A DNA stretch of 31,140 nucleotides from JAKVCB01 sp963578605 (GTDB taxonomy: Bacteria; Planctomycetota; Planctomycetia; Pirellulales; Lacipirellulaceae): positions 1 through 31,140 of the forward strand of contig CAUZEA010000070.1 in the NCBI GenBank assembly GCA_963578605.1, given 5' to 3'. Below the pieces are notes generated by a model. It was not told the DNA's origin. It saw only the letters and a program-made list of their open reading frames with translations, and made no database searches. A program made the position numbers and the translations under genes. Of this stretch, positions 23,055 to 31,140 are shown piece after piece. Positions within the stretch are counted from its first letter, which is position 1. Each line of letters begins with the position of its first letter.

Positions 23055-26000
23055 TACCTCATCCTCTAGCGCGGTTAACCAATCGGGCACGTCGAGACCT
23101 GCACCAGCCGGTTCGCCAGCAAGCATTTGGATTTCCCGATCGAGTGCAGCAAAGACCTCACCCTGCTCATCAGCCAGCGCCATGGCCGGAGCCACCAACG
23201 CCCGAACGCGATCAATGGCGAGGGGCCTCGTAAAACGCTCGGCCAAACGCTCCGCAACGGTTGGCAATCGCATCCCATAGTTGGCGGAAAGTTTTCCGAG
23301 TTTTTCGAGATGCGCATCAGCCACGTCGGCCGTCCGATCAGCAAGGGCACGCTGCCAAAGTTCAGCTGCAGCCCGGCGATTTTTCCGGACGAGAATTTCG
23401 TGGGCCATCACTACCGGTTTAAGATTCCAGGCAACCCGATCGTAACCAGCTTTTAGTCTCATGAAGTCGACAAACGTGTAGATTAGTTCTCCATGATCTG
23501 ACTGAGTCGTTGTGATATTGTAATCGCGATATTCGCGGAAATTTTCTACTACCGATTCCATTGCCAGGGTAAGCCATTTGGCAGCTTCCGATCGGGAGAG
23601 TTTGGTATCCAACTCTTCGAGCAGGAGAATTTGCTCACCTTCGGAATCTTCCTCAAGGTTCGATAACCAGACAGAAGCGCGCTGATGTAAAATGGCCCGC
23701 AAGTTTCCCAGGTTGAGGAATTTCTGGGTAAAGAGATCGGCTCCATAGCGTTCTACGAAAGCGACGAATGCTTCCCAATCCGAGGGTTCGGTAAGTTTTT
23801 CAACGACATTCAACCGCAACGTGCGACTGTGCTCCAACCAGCAACGCAGCTGTGACTCGGTAAGGTCTTGCAGCGCTTCGACAAGCATGGCATCTGAGGA
23901 GCGAACCTGTCCCGACTCGACATCTGGCTCACCGGTATAGTCACCAGCCGTGAAACAATGTGTGTCAAGATCGGTCTCGTCCCAGTGATCGGCTGACGCC
24001 ACCAGGCATTGAACAATGGCCTGGTAGCCGCAGGTAAAGAGCCGGTCGTAATCGGTCACGGCCCCATGACCAACTCGGTGTTGAGCCTCCATGGCTTGAG
24101 TCACCGCCAACAACTCACACGTTTCGCGGACGAGTCCGAGTCGGGGTAACCACCCCAGTAAGTCGTAAATGAGTTGGCCCAGGGCCCGGGCCTTCACAAT
24201 CCGACGGGGGCTGCCCCCCTTCGAAAGCGGCATGTAGAGCAGTTCCTGTTCCAGCAGCGAATCTTTGAAGGGTCCCCAATGGCGGCGAATCGCTTCCGAA
24301 TCTCCTGCCAGGGCGGCGCGGAGCAACTCGACGGTACGGTGAATGGGTGTGGGGGATCTGCCTGCGTCGGCACTGGCAGGTCCACCACTGGCGGCCCGCA
24401 GTAAGCGACCCGCGTCAGACATTTCGACGCAGGTCGTGATGATGTGCTCCAAATTCGAGTCTTTAATCATGCGGCGGCGATCGAATTCAACCATCGACTC
24501 GTGGGAGCCGCTGGGAGGAGCAATGCGGTAACCATGGACAACCTCCAGGAGTTGCACCAACTGAGAATAGCGAGTGGTCGCATCCTGGTGCCACTGCTCG
24601 AGCGAATCGCGACGGTTCGCATTGCCGTCATCACTCGCATCCCAGGCAATCGCGGTATGTTTCCATAGTCGGGCAACGGTGGTCAGAAAGGCCAAACGTT
24701 GCTCAAGTCGTCGAGCTTCTTCTTCCTGTTCAAAATCCGACTGTCCATTCCCATCTTCCAGCATCTGACTGTCGAACCCGTCGTCGGTGCTATCGCGATA
24801 AATAACGTCCGCGTAGGCGGCACTGAAAAGATTATCCAGTTCATCCTCTTCATCGATCTCATCGCTATCGAAATCTACGTCATAATCTTCCGCGCCATCT
24901 GGATCTTGCTCCTCGTAGGAATCGGCTGTAGTCGGCTCTTCCAACTGCAACTCTCGCTGCGCTGCACCCAGCTCAAAATCTGGAACATGCCAATACGTTT
25001 CCGAACTGGCTTCAAGGTGGACGAAAAACTTTTCGACGAGCGGCCATTGGTTTTCGCCCGACTCGTGTTGCCGAGCCTCAACCATCCGTAACCAGCTGAG
25101 GGCAAGCGGATGAAACGAGACATCTCCATCTTCCAGTGGAGTTCGCTCGATCTGACTGACCCACTGCATCATCAGCGCCATTGAAGCGACCAGATCGCCT
25201 TGATCCAGCAGCGCTTCAACCACAAGTTGAAACGCCTTCGGCGAGTCGAACACGTCGACGAATTGTTGCCAGAACGCGATGTCGCCGGCTGCTGCCCCAG
25301 CCTTATGCCAGGCGCTCAGTGCACTCGCCACCAGGTCTGTCGAAATCCTCACTTCCTTGCCGACCAGATGCTTCACACCGCTGACCGAAGCAGTGGCAAA
25401 TTGATCCCACCAACCAGCCAGGCAATCCATCGTACCGGAAAAGAGCTCTTCCTGATGGGCGTCGTCACGCGCGGCAGCCTCGGTCCAGGCACGTGAGTAA
25501 AGATCGAGCGTCTGTTCGACAAGATTAATCAGGTCGTCGACACGAAAATCGCGAATCGAATTTTCCAACGCGGGAAACAAGCTGAAATTGCCGCCAAAAC
25601 CGACTACATTCCAGGGATCCACCAGCGCCCCGCAATGAATGCCCCGTTCGATCAGATCTTCGATTTCCAGCAAGCATTCGGCAACGCGGGCCATCTCACC
25701 TGCTTCGATCGCGTGGTGCCCGGCCGTCAGTCGACAGTAGATTTGCGACAACAGGCGGGCCGATGTCACCTGGACTGTGCGGGCCTGGCGGAGGGCCACT
25801 TCGGGATATCCCATGCGGGCAAATGTTTGGGCTAAGTGCACATGCTGTAATTGTTTGGCCCGCCGCCGTGCCAGCTCCTGGTTCAAATGCTGTCGGGCTT
25901 TGCCAAACGGCTGACGAGTACGTTCGGCCTCAACACGAAGCCGCTCACCATGCACACCGTCCATTTGCTCCAACAATTGTTTGTAGAAACGGTCCCGGTA

Positions 26001-27068
26001 TCCGGCGATGTGAGGCAATAACGTGGCTAAAGAAACGTCCGAGCCATGGCAATTGGGGCCATTGCCGCTCGTGCCAGAAGCCATCAACATCGTGCCGGCC
26101 AGGACCGTCGCGGCCTCAAACATCAGTTCCTGTCGATCGTACGTGGTTGGTGGCTGGAAGGTTGACTTGTTTCCTCGGCCGAGGTCGCTCGACCGCCTGG
26201 CTTCCACGGTCCCCCCTTCGTGTGATATGCCCAGTTGCTCGACGCGAGTGAGCAACGAATCGAGTGCGATATGCTGCAGAATAAACCGCCGGTAGTTTCC
26301 CCGATTGTCAATCGCGTGGGGATCCCAGTGACCAAACTGGTAGTTGGGTCGTTTCCCCGCGGGGTGATCGAAGTCGTAGGCCCGCGGATCGAGGGCCACC
26401 TCCGACAGGAGATCGGGATCAAACCACGCCTCGTGGAGCAGGTCGGCATCGGTTTTGTGCAGGATTTCAAAGGTCGTGCTAATCAGTTCCTCGTAAGGAC
26501 CACGGGCAAAGCCAACACGCTCAATGTAGAGTGGTATCGGTCGGACCCATTCGTGCTTGTAGGGCTCCATTGCCGATTCCGATTCGAGCACGGCTACGGG
26601 ACGATATCCGATGTGATCGTTTAACTTCTGCATGGCCCCGTCGACGATGCGTTCCGTCTCTTCCCATGGCCCACCTTGGACCAGGATCGCCTCAAAGGCG
26701 CGACCCATAAAAAATGGCCGCCACAACTGGCTGTCCTTTTGGTGCTCCAAAAGGTCGCGATGAAACTGACGGTAGACCGGCAACAGGTGCTTGATCAACA
26801 ACTTGTTGACTGCCCGGGCCTGGGTCACGTCGGCAAAAGCACATTCACTGGCAGCCAATTCATCGATCCGCCGGGAAATCGACTGGCAGAGTCGGCGCGC
26901 TACGCAATCCTCACCACGGTCGGCGTCCCTCTCGATCTGGCAAAACAGCTGGTTGATGTTTGCCAGGAACTTGTCGTCGCTCAATCCGCTTGAAAAATTC
27001 AGGTAGCCGACCACCTCTTGAAGTAGCTCAGTGAAACCCAGATCCGATTGAAGAGGTGTGGTGTTCAT
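22923..27068 (-). CDS. 1381-residue orphan protein, no recognised domain
   Basis: One uninterrupted frame of 1381 codons from ATG 27068. I do not recognise the family. There is no signal peptide or membrane helix, so it is probably cytoplasmic. Most of the sequence looks alpha-helical with many aromatic and Leu-rich segments ('LWRPFFMGRAFEAILVQGG', 'RRFILQHIALDSLLTRV'), perhaps a repeat-like solenoid. A strongly acidic, probably disordered stretch spans about residues 712-790 (runs such as DYDVDFDSDEIDEEDELD) and divides it into two halves. Its last ~40 residues are duplicated in remnant form at 21702-21824. The ancestral downstream neighbour was the DUF2130 gene. The function is unknown. Confidence 0.85.
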   Translation of the reverse strand: MNTTPLQSDLGFTELLQEVVGYLNFSSGLSDDKFLANINQLFCQIERDADRGEDCVARRLCQSISRRIDELAASECAFADVTQARAVNKLLIKHLLPVYRQFHRDLLEHQKDSQLWRPFFMGRAFEAILVQGGPWEETERIVDGAMQKLNDHIGYRPVAVLESESAMEPYKHEWVRPIPLYIERVGFARGPYEELISTTFEILHKTDADLLHEAWFDPDLLSEVALDPRAYDFDHPAGKRPNYQFGHWDPHAIDNRGNYRRFILQHIALDSLLTRVEQLGISHEGGTVEARRSSDLGRGNKSTFQPPTTYDRQELMFEAATVLAGTMLMASGTSGNGPNCHGSDVSLATLLPHIAGYRDRFYKQLLEQMDGVHGERLRVEAERTRQPFGKARQHLNQELARRRAKQLQHVHLAQTFARMGYPEVALRQARTVQVTSARLLSQIYCRLTAGHHAIEAGEMARVAECLLEIEDLIERGIHCGALVDPWNVVGFGGNFSLFPALENSIRDFRVDDLINLVEQTLDLYSRAWTEAAARDDAHQEELFSGTMDCLAGWWDQFATASVSGVKHLVGKEVRISTDLVASALSAWHKAGAAAGDIAFWQQFVDVFDSPKAFQLVVEALLDQGDLVASMALMMQWVSQIERTPLEDGDVSFHPLALSWLRMVEARQHESGENQWPLVEKFFVHLEASSETYWHVPDFELGAAQRELQLEEPTTADSYEEQDPDGAEDYDVDFDSDEIDEEDELDNLFSAAYADVIYRDSTDDGFDSQMLEDGNGQSDFEQEEEARRLEQRLAFLTTVARLWKHTAIAWDASDDGNANRRDSLEQWHQDATTRYSQLVQLLEVVHGYRIAPPSGSHESMVEFDRRRMIKDSNLEHIITTCVEMSDAGRLLRAASGGPASADAGRSPTPIHRTVELLRAALAGDSEAIRRHWGPFKDSLLEQELLYMPLSKGGSPRRIVKARALGQLIYDLLGWLPRLGLVRETCELLAVTQAMEAQHRVGHGAVTDYDRLFTCGYQAIVQCLVASADHWDETDLDTHCFTAGDYTGEPDVESGQVRSSDAMLVEALQDLTESQLRCWLEHSRTLRLNVVEKLTEPSDWEAFVAFVERYGADLFTQKFLNLGNLRAILHQRASVWLSNLEEDSEGEQILLLEELDTKLSRSEAAKWLTLAMESVVENFREYRDYNITTTQSDHGELIYTFVDFMRLKAGYDRVAWNLKPVVMAHEILVRKNRRAAAELWQRALADRTADVADAHLEKLGKLSANYGMRLPTVAERLAERFTRPLAIDRVRALVAPAMALADEQGEVFAALDREIQMLAGEPAGAGLDVPDWLTALEDEVTATRVTKRHRESTGDILRHIGQTPLPWKDLQEQLRQDGEPCAD

Positions 27069-27126
27069 TCGTATTCGCTTACCGAGTGCCTTCCATACTC
27101 TAAAGGATGGATCATGAGATGGTCTA

Positions 27127-27151
27127 GCGGGCGAAAAGGAATACCGCCCGC
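27127..27151. promoter_or_regulatory. GC-rich inverted repeat in a divergent intergenic region
   Basis: GCGGGCG (27127-27133) and CGCCCGC (27145-27151) with an 11-nt loop lie in the 248-bp space between the divergent orphan and propeller genes, 59 nt upstream of the orphan gene start. It may be an operator or leader hairpin; no clear -10/-35 pair is visible around it. Confidence 0.25.
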
Positions 27152-27316
27152 CACAGTGAGAATCCCTGCCCGACAGTCAGCATCCGTGCCCGGAAGATGC
27201 CCGGTTTTATGCGACACAATGACCGTTGAGCCCTGTATCCCTGACCGGTTCACCTCGTCAAAGGTGCTGTCCTGGGTACCCGCCAGAGGGTGCAATTCGT
27301 TTTTCCACCAAGTACA

Positions 27317-28684
27317 ATGACAGAATCAGCTGCCGTTCGTACGTGGAGAAACTTCCTGATGGTCGCATCCAGAACGCTTGTGGCGGTCGCCACCGCGCTT
27401 TTCACAACCACATTGCTCGTCACCATTCAATCTGCGGATGCCATTCCTCTGGGGGGAGACTTAGTACCCCGCGAGGTCGCCCGCCGGCATGGACTGAACC
27501 GTGCCTGGTTCAGGCAAATTGAACTCAATCCCGCATACAGCCAGATTACCGATTGGAAACTTGACCATAACGAGTTCTTTGTCGTCACCAACGTCGGCCT
27601 TGTGCAAGGTATCGATGTCAACACAAGCGACAGCTTGTGGGTTGCGAGAATTGGTAACCCGAATTACCCATCGCTCGGACCGTCGGTCGATGCAACCCGT
27701 GTTGCGGTCATCAATGGATCGAGGATCTACGTCCTAAACCGCAAGACCGGGCGACTGATGTTTGAAAAACTCATTGAGGGAGCTCCAGGTGCTGCTGCTG
27801 TACTCTCGAAAAATGTTGTCTTTATTCCTCTCTTGGACGGTCGCATAATCGGATACCCGCTGGACGACTCGCCTCCCTTTCCTTGGTTTCACCAATCTGT
27901 CGGACACGCCATGCTCCCACCGGTTGTTACCCCTGACGGATTGGTCTGGGCGACCAGTTCCGGGAACCTTTACTCGGCCAGTGGACCCGACCCGGAAGTC
28001 CGCTACAAAATTGAAACACGCGGCCCATTTGCCGGAACTCCAAGTTATTTCGATCATTCAATCTACGCGGTCTCTGCCCTTGGCCGACTGTTTTCGATCG
28101 ATGAGTCAACTGGTAAAGTCCGTTGGAAATTCGTGTTGGGATACCCATCACAAAGTCCAGCCGTGGTGATCGGCGATGCAGTTTATTTAACTTCCAACCA
28201 ACCGGCACTCTTCTCCGTGGAACGAGCAACAGGTGTGCTGGCTTGGAAATTGTCCGGTATTCGCCAGTTCGCCATGGCCACGAGTCATCACGTCTATGGA
28301 CTCGACTTTGCAAATCGGTTGGTGATACTGCAAAAACAAAATGGCGCTCCACTGAGCCACTTGCAATTGGATCCCGATGTGCGGGTGGTGCTTAACGACC
28401 AGAGTGATCGGCTCCTGCTGATCTCCAATACTGGTACCGTACAATGCTTCCACGAATTGGGAGCCGCACAGCCAACCTACTACGGCGACCAACCCACCAA
28501 ACCTGCCGAAGGCGACGCGCAACCACCTGCGGACCAGCCAACCCCGCCACCAGCCAAAGCAGCTCCCAAGGAGATTGAAGAAGATCCGTTTGGCGGCGAT
28601 TCTGGTGATGAACCAGCCGACAACATGGAAGACGATCCGTTTGGCGGTTTCGACGATCAGGAAGACGAAAACCCATTCTCTTAA
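27317..28684 (+). CDS. secreted PQQ-like beta-propeller protein with acidic DPFGG tail
   Basis: 455 residues from ATG 27317; a GTG at 27290 is also in frame, and ATG 27359 would give a classic short signal peptide. The hydrophobic segment 'LVAVATALFTTTLLVTIQSADA' with an ADA cleavage site predicts export. The body has repeated propeller blades of the outer-membrane BamB/PQQ type, e.g. 'VYLTSNQPALFSVERATGVL', 'LFSIDESTGKVRWKFVLG' and 'IYVLNRKTGRLMFEKLI'. A Pro/Ala linker leads to an acidic tail with two DPFGG motifs and a final NPFS. It probably acts in the periplasm as a binding scaffold. No PQQ-dehydrogenase catalytic partner is seen. Confidence 0.87.
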   Translation: MTESAAVRTWRNFLMVASRTLVAVATALFTTTLLVTIQSADAIPLGGDLVPREVARRHGLNRAWFRQIELNPAYSQITDWKLDHNEFFVVTNVGLVQGIDVNTSDSLWVARIGNPNYPSLGPSVDATRVAVINGSRIYVLNRKTGRLMFEKLIEGAPGAAAVLSKNVVFIPLLDGRIIGYPLDDSPPFPWFHQSVGHAMLPPVVTPDGLVWATSSGNLYSASGPDPEVRYKIETRGPFAGTPSYFDHSIYAVSALGRLFSIDESTGKVRWKFVLGYPSQSPAVVIGDAVYLTSNQPALFSVERATGVLAWKLSGIRQFAMATSHHVYGLDFANRLVILQKQNGAPLSHLQLDPDVRVVLNDQSDRLLLISNTGTVQCFHELGAAQPTYYGDQPTKPAEGDAQPPADQPTPPPAKAAPKEIEEDPFGGDSGDEPADNMEDDPFGGFDDQEDENPFS

Positions 28685-29205
28685 CCATCGGAGGCGTGCA
28701 AAGCTGCTCCGCTCCGGTTCCCGCTTTGGATGGGGTCGATGCGTTTCTTGACTTCGGCAACCCCGTAAAAAGCCCGAAAAACCGCCCTCTAAATTGGACG
28801 GCGTTGCTGATCGTCTGTGTCACGCCAACAATCAGGCTGAACCGCTTCCGCGGGGCAATCTTGGCGGCGATTTCGCGAACAACTCGCTGTTTTCCGTCGT
28901 CCCGGGACTTCGACACCGGCAGTGGCGATTGGCCAAACCGCGCTCCCTGGCTTGCAAGAACCACTTGGTCGCGTGGTAAGTATGTTGCTTGAAATTTCCG
29001 CCGCGGCAGCATTGTCGTTGAAACTGAACCAACCCAACCACCGCACTCGTCACCATCGGCTCAAGAAAATGCAGCAAAAACTCCGTATGCGAACCAAGCG
29101 ACTGTCACCCAATCACAAGGTTAATATACGCACCTTTCGGTGTTTCCCCCAGGTTGTCCAAAAGATGGGGCCGCTTCCCGTTTGCTTCTTATCCAGTCAA
29201 TACCT
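28685..29205. other. 521-bp stretch without a supported gene
   Basis: Short open frames exist on both strands. The most gene-like is on the minus strand around 28690-29012 ('REIAAKIAPRKRFSLIVGVT'), but it runs antisense into the 3' end of the propeller gene, has no ribosome site and no recognisable family. I see no tRNA, strong terminator or long repeat. It may hold a decayed gene or the promoter of the next gene. Confidence 0.5.
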
Positions 29206-29868
29206 GTGAACTATTTCGCCCATGCACACCGATTCTTGCTGTCAGGCAACCCCGACCCCTACTTTCTTGCCGGAACGGCAGTGCCTGACTGGCTCAACGT
29301 CGTGGCACGCCGCACCCGATGCCGTCCTCGCCATGTCGAGCCTTATTTGCAAGACGCCGACCCGACTACGGGCGCCCTCGCCCAAGGCATCGTCCAACAT
29401 CATGCCGACGATCGCTGGTTTCACGCGACGCGGGCGTTCAACGAACTCTCCATTGCATTCGCCCAACAAATCCATGCAACGCTGGCTGATGAAAGTGACC
29501 TGCGACCCAGCCTGCTGGGCCATATCGTGGTCGAGCTTTTACTTGACGCAGAACTCGTTTCCGCCGACCGGTCGTTACTCGATGACTATTATGTTGCGAT
29601 TGATTCAGTGGATGCAGAACGCGCGGCGGCCCTGGTCGGCATGATGTCGGGTCGCCCGGTGGGAAACTTAGCCGAATTCATTCCCCGCTTCGTCGACATC
29701 CGGTTTTTAGCGGATTATGGCGAGGATATGCGTCTCTGCTATCGAATCGACCAGGTACTGACCCGCGTAAAACTACCCTGTTTGCTAAATCAATTTAAGG
29801 CGCTCTTGCCGCGATTTCGAGCCGCAACACGGCAGCACCAGTCGGCCCTGCTCAATCCCAACGGGTGA
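29206..29868 (+). CDS. conserved planctomycete-type protein resembling the ACP phosphodiesterase (AcpH, DUF479) family
   Basis: 220 residues from GTG 29206. The start 'MNYFAHAHRFLLSGNPDPYF' parallels the 'NFLAHLHLA…GN' opening of AcpH-type HD-fold proteins, and 'GIVQHHADDRWFHATRAF' parallels their 'GI..H..ID.FTD' metal-site helix. 'AGTAVPDWLNVV' supplies the next conserved Asp. AcpH removes the phosphopantetheine arm from acyl carrier protein, but the similarity is distant and this protein may do something else. The C-terminus is helical and basic. The next gene, scpB, starts 169 nt downstream on the same strand. Confidence 0.65.
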   Translation: MNYFAHAHRFLLSGNPDPYFLAGTAVPDWLNVVARRTRCRPRHVEPYLQDADPTTGALAQGIVQHHADDRWFHATRAFNELSIAFAQQIHATLADESDLRPSLLGHIVVELLLDAELVSADRSLLDDYYVAIDSVDAERAAALVGMMSGRPVGNLAEFIPRFVDIRFLADYGEDMRLCYRIDQVLTRVKLPCLLNQFKALLPRFRAATRQHQSALLNPNG

Positions 29869-30037
29869 ATCCTGCTTGCCCGTCCAGGTTTTTTGCGAAA
29901 GCATCCGACTGCTTGGACCTGGGGTCACGATCTTCCTGTTGGAATTGAGTTTCTCGCAGGATTCGTTCTTTGCGAAAACGTTGCTAGCACGTGTCTCTCT
30001 TGTGACCAAGGTGCCTCCGGTCGTATGATTTGCAGCC

Positions 30038-30724
30038 ATGTCTGACGACGCCAAATCCGAACCGCCCCTCTCGGCCGATCGCTTGCGCCAAGCATTTTCG
30101 CAAATGCTAGGCAAGCCTGCAGCTGAGAATTCCGACCCGAGCCAAGCCAGCATTCCAAACAACGCGTCATCACTTGCTGCTGGCGAGCAGGATTCGAGTG
30201 GAGTGAACCCGCGCTCGATTGTTGAGGCGATGTTGTTTGTCGGACAACCTGATGCCCGGCCACTTTCTGCTCGTGAAATGGCTGCCCGTATGCGAGGAGT
30301 CAGTCCAAACGAAGTTGACATGGCGGTTGAAACCTTAAATCACATCTATGAAGAAGCCCGTGCGGCTTATGAGATATCGCATGTTGCAGAGGGCTACCAG
30401 CTGGGACTGCGCCGCGAATTCGAGCGAATCCGCGACAAATTCTATGGGCGTACTCAGGAAGCCAAACTTTCGGCGGCCACAATCGAGGTACTCTCGATCG
30501 TGGCCTACCATCAACCGTTAACGCTCCAAAAAATCAACGAAATCCGCAGGGCATCAAGCGGTGGATTATTGGCATCCCTGGTCCGCCGCGAGCTGGTTGC
30601 AATCACGCGGGCCGAGGACCGACCCCACTTACCAGACTATGTCACCACCGAACGATTCTTGCGTCTGTTCCACCTTCGGAATCTTGAGGATCTACCGCAA
30701 AACGAAGAGCTGTCGGCAGCATAG
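30038..30724 (+). CDS. scpB: segregation and condensation protein ScpB
   Basis: 228 residues, the kleisin-associated subunit of the SMC-ScpAB condensin. An extra disordered N-terminus (about residues 1-58) precedes 'SIVEAMLFVGQPDARPLSAREMA', the first winged helix. The second winged helix carries 'LSAATIEVLSIVAYHQPLT' and 'INEIRRASSGGLLASLVRREL', and the C-terminus has the ScpB signature 'YVTTERFLRLFHLRNLEDLP'. The usual G-V-D/N in 'RGVDS' is replaced by RRASS, a common variation. The partner ScpA is not in the window. No strong Shine-Dalgarno precedes the ATG. Confidence 0.93.
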   Translation: MSDDAKSEPPLSADRLRQAFSQMLGKPAAENSDPSQASIPNNASSLAAGEQDSSGVNPRSIVEAMLFVGQPDARPLSAREMAARMRGVSPNEVDMAVETLNHIYEEARAAYEISHVAEGYQLGLRREFERIRDKFYGRTQEAKLSAATIEVLSIVAYHQPLTLQKINEIRRASSGGLLASLVRRELVAITRAEDRPHLPDYVTTERFLRLFHLRNLEDLPQNEELSAA

Positions 30725-30816
30725 GGCGTGGAATCATCCACAAAGGAGCTTGCCGCCGGCCTGAAACAATCGACATAAGGCGTGTGGGAGAGACATGTTG
30801 TGGAAAAATTATTTTT

Positions 30817-31047
30817 TTACCGGCTGACTACATCGTGGTTCGTCGTTAAGATGGTATAGAGGGGCCAACGCTGCAAGTTCCACGGCAAACCCCCCGCTGT
30901 CCAAAACCATCCAAGTTGATCGGCCAATTTTCTAAGTAGATACTCAAGCTGTTCTCTGTGACGATCATTACGGGCGGGCAACCCCGCTCTCGATCCCCCC
31001 CTTTCAGGACCTATTTTTGACGTGATTCGTTCGTCCTTCTGACTCAT
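30817..31047 (-). CDS. possible small hypothetical protein
   Basis: 76 residues from ATG 31047, or 84 from GTG 31071. The N-terminus is charged ('KDERITSK'), followed by 'HREQLEYLLRKLADQLGWFW', a plausible amphipathic helix, and a Trp-rich end. There is no recognised family, no clear ribosome site, and it is convergent with scpB. The 92 bases between scpB and this ORF contain an AT-rich run but no convincing terminator hairpin. It may be spurious. Confidence 0.3.
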   Translation of the reverse strand: MSQKDERITSKIGPERGGSRAGLPARNDRHREQLEYLLRKLADQLGWFWTAGGLPWNLQRWPLYTILTTNHDVVSR

Positions 31048-31140
31048 GTTTTGGTCATCAATCACCAGCACGACCTAGGGCACCTCGGGCGACGTCATGG
31101 GATTGTCTTACCCAAGTCACCTTCCCAACCAGAAATCGTT

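Noticed and set aside
28392..29012. Minus-strand open frame near the propeller gene 3' end
   Set aside because: Codon pattern is partly gene-like, but it overlaps the propeller C-terminus antisense and shows no ribosome site or known motif.
30803..30819. AT-rich run after scpB as a rho-independent terminator
   Set aside because: No stable GC-rich stem precedes the T-run.

Overview
The window reads as chromosome of a planctomycete, most likely from the Pirellulaceae (Rhodopirellula/Blastopirellula-like). Clues are a DUF4350-MoxR-DUF58 cluster, a small membrane protein opening with a planctomycete-style 'QFSLKMALLITLVVAV' segment, a Cys-rich lipoprotein ending in 'GPRDFLLNNPPSLGPY', a secreted beta-propeller protein with a DPFGG tail, an FabZ-ACP-FabZ-FabF cluster with an extended ACP, SufU/SufS and DapL. 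Shine-Dalgarno signals are mostly weak. I see no tRNA, rRNA, CRISPR array, phage or classical insertion sequence. Taxonomy and family names come from memory of motifs, not from a search.

Layout. 1-3969 (+): an open-ended DUF4350 membrane protein, a MoxR ATPase and a DUF58 protein, a likely operon. 4023-7781 (+): a PutA-type bifunctional proline catabolism enzyme. 7801-12659 (-): an LL-diaminopimelate aminotransferase-like enzyme, a radical SAM protein, an MsbA-like ABC exporter and a 75-aa membrane protein. 12789-13232 (+): the Cys-rich lipoprotein. 13424-16334 (-): a lipid-synthesis operon (dehydratase, ACP, dehydratase, ketosynthase) with a good promoter candidate. 16586-18319 (-): sufU-sufS. 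18547-19272 (-): rsmE. 19439-20251 (+): an ExeA-like ATPase.

20223-27068 (-) is the structurally unusual part. A DUF2130 gene is broken by an in-frame TAA. Upstream of it lies a short-chain dehydrogenase (SDR) gene framed by two ~442-bp diverged direct repeats. Each repeat carries the same junction: the 3' end of a 1381-aa orphan gene plus the 5' end of the DUF2130 gene. The ancestral order was therefore very probably orphan gene then DUF2130, and the SDR gene arrived with a duplication of the junction. The SDR start codon now overlaps the stop of a 58-codon truncated DUF2130 head that keeps the original start and ribosome binding site.

27317-30724 (+): the secreted propeller protein, a 521-bp stretch without a convincing gene, a protein resembling the ACP-phosphodiesterase fold family, and ScpB. 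A possible small orphan ORF (-) lies near the right edge. The best candidates for something undescribed are the SDR capture locus, the 1381-aa orphan protein, and the apparent in-frame fusion at the left edge.
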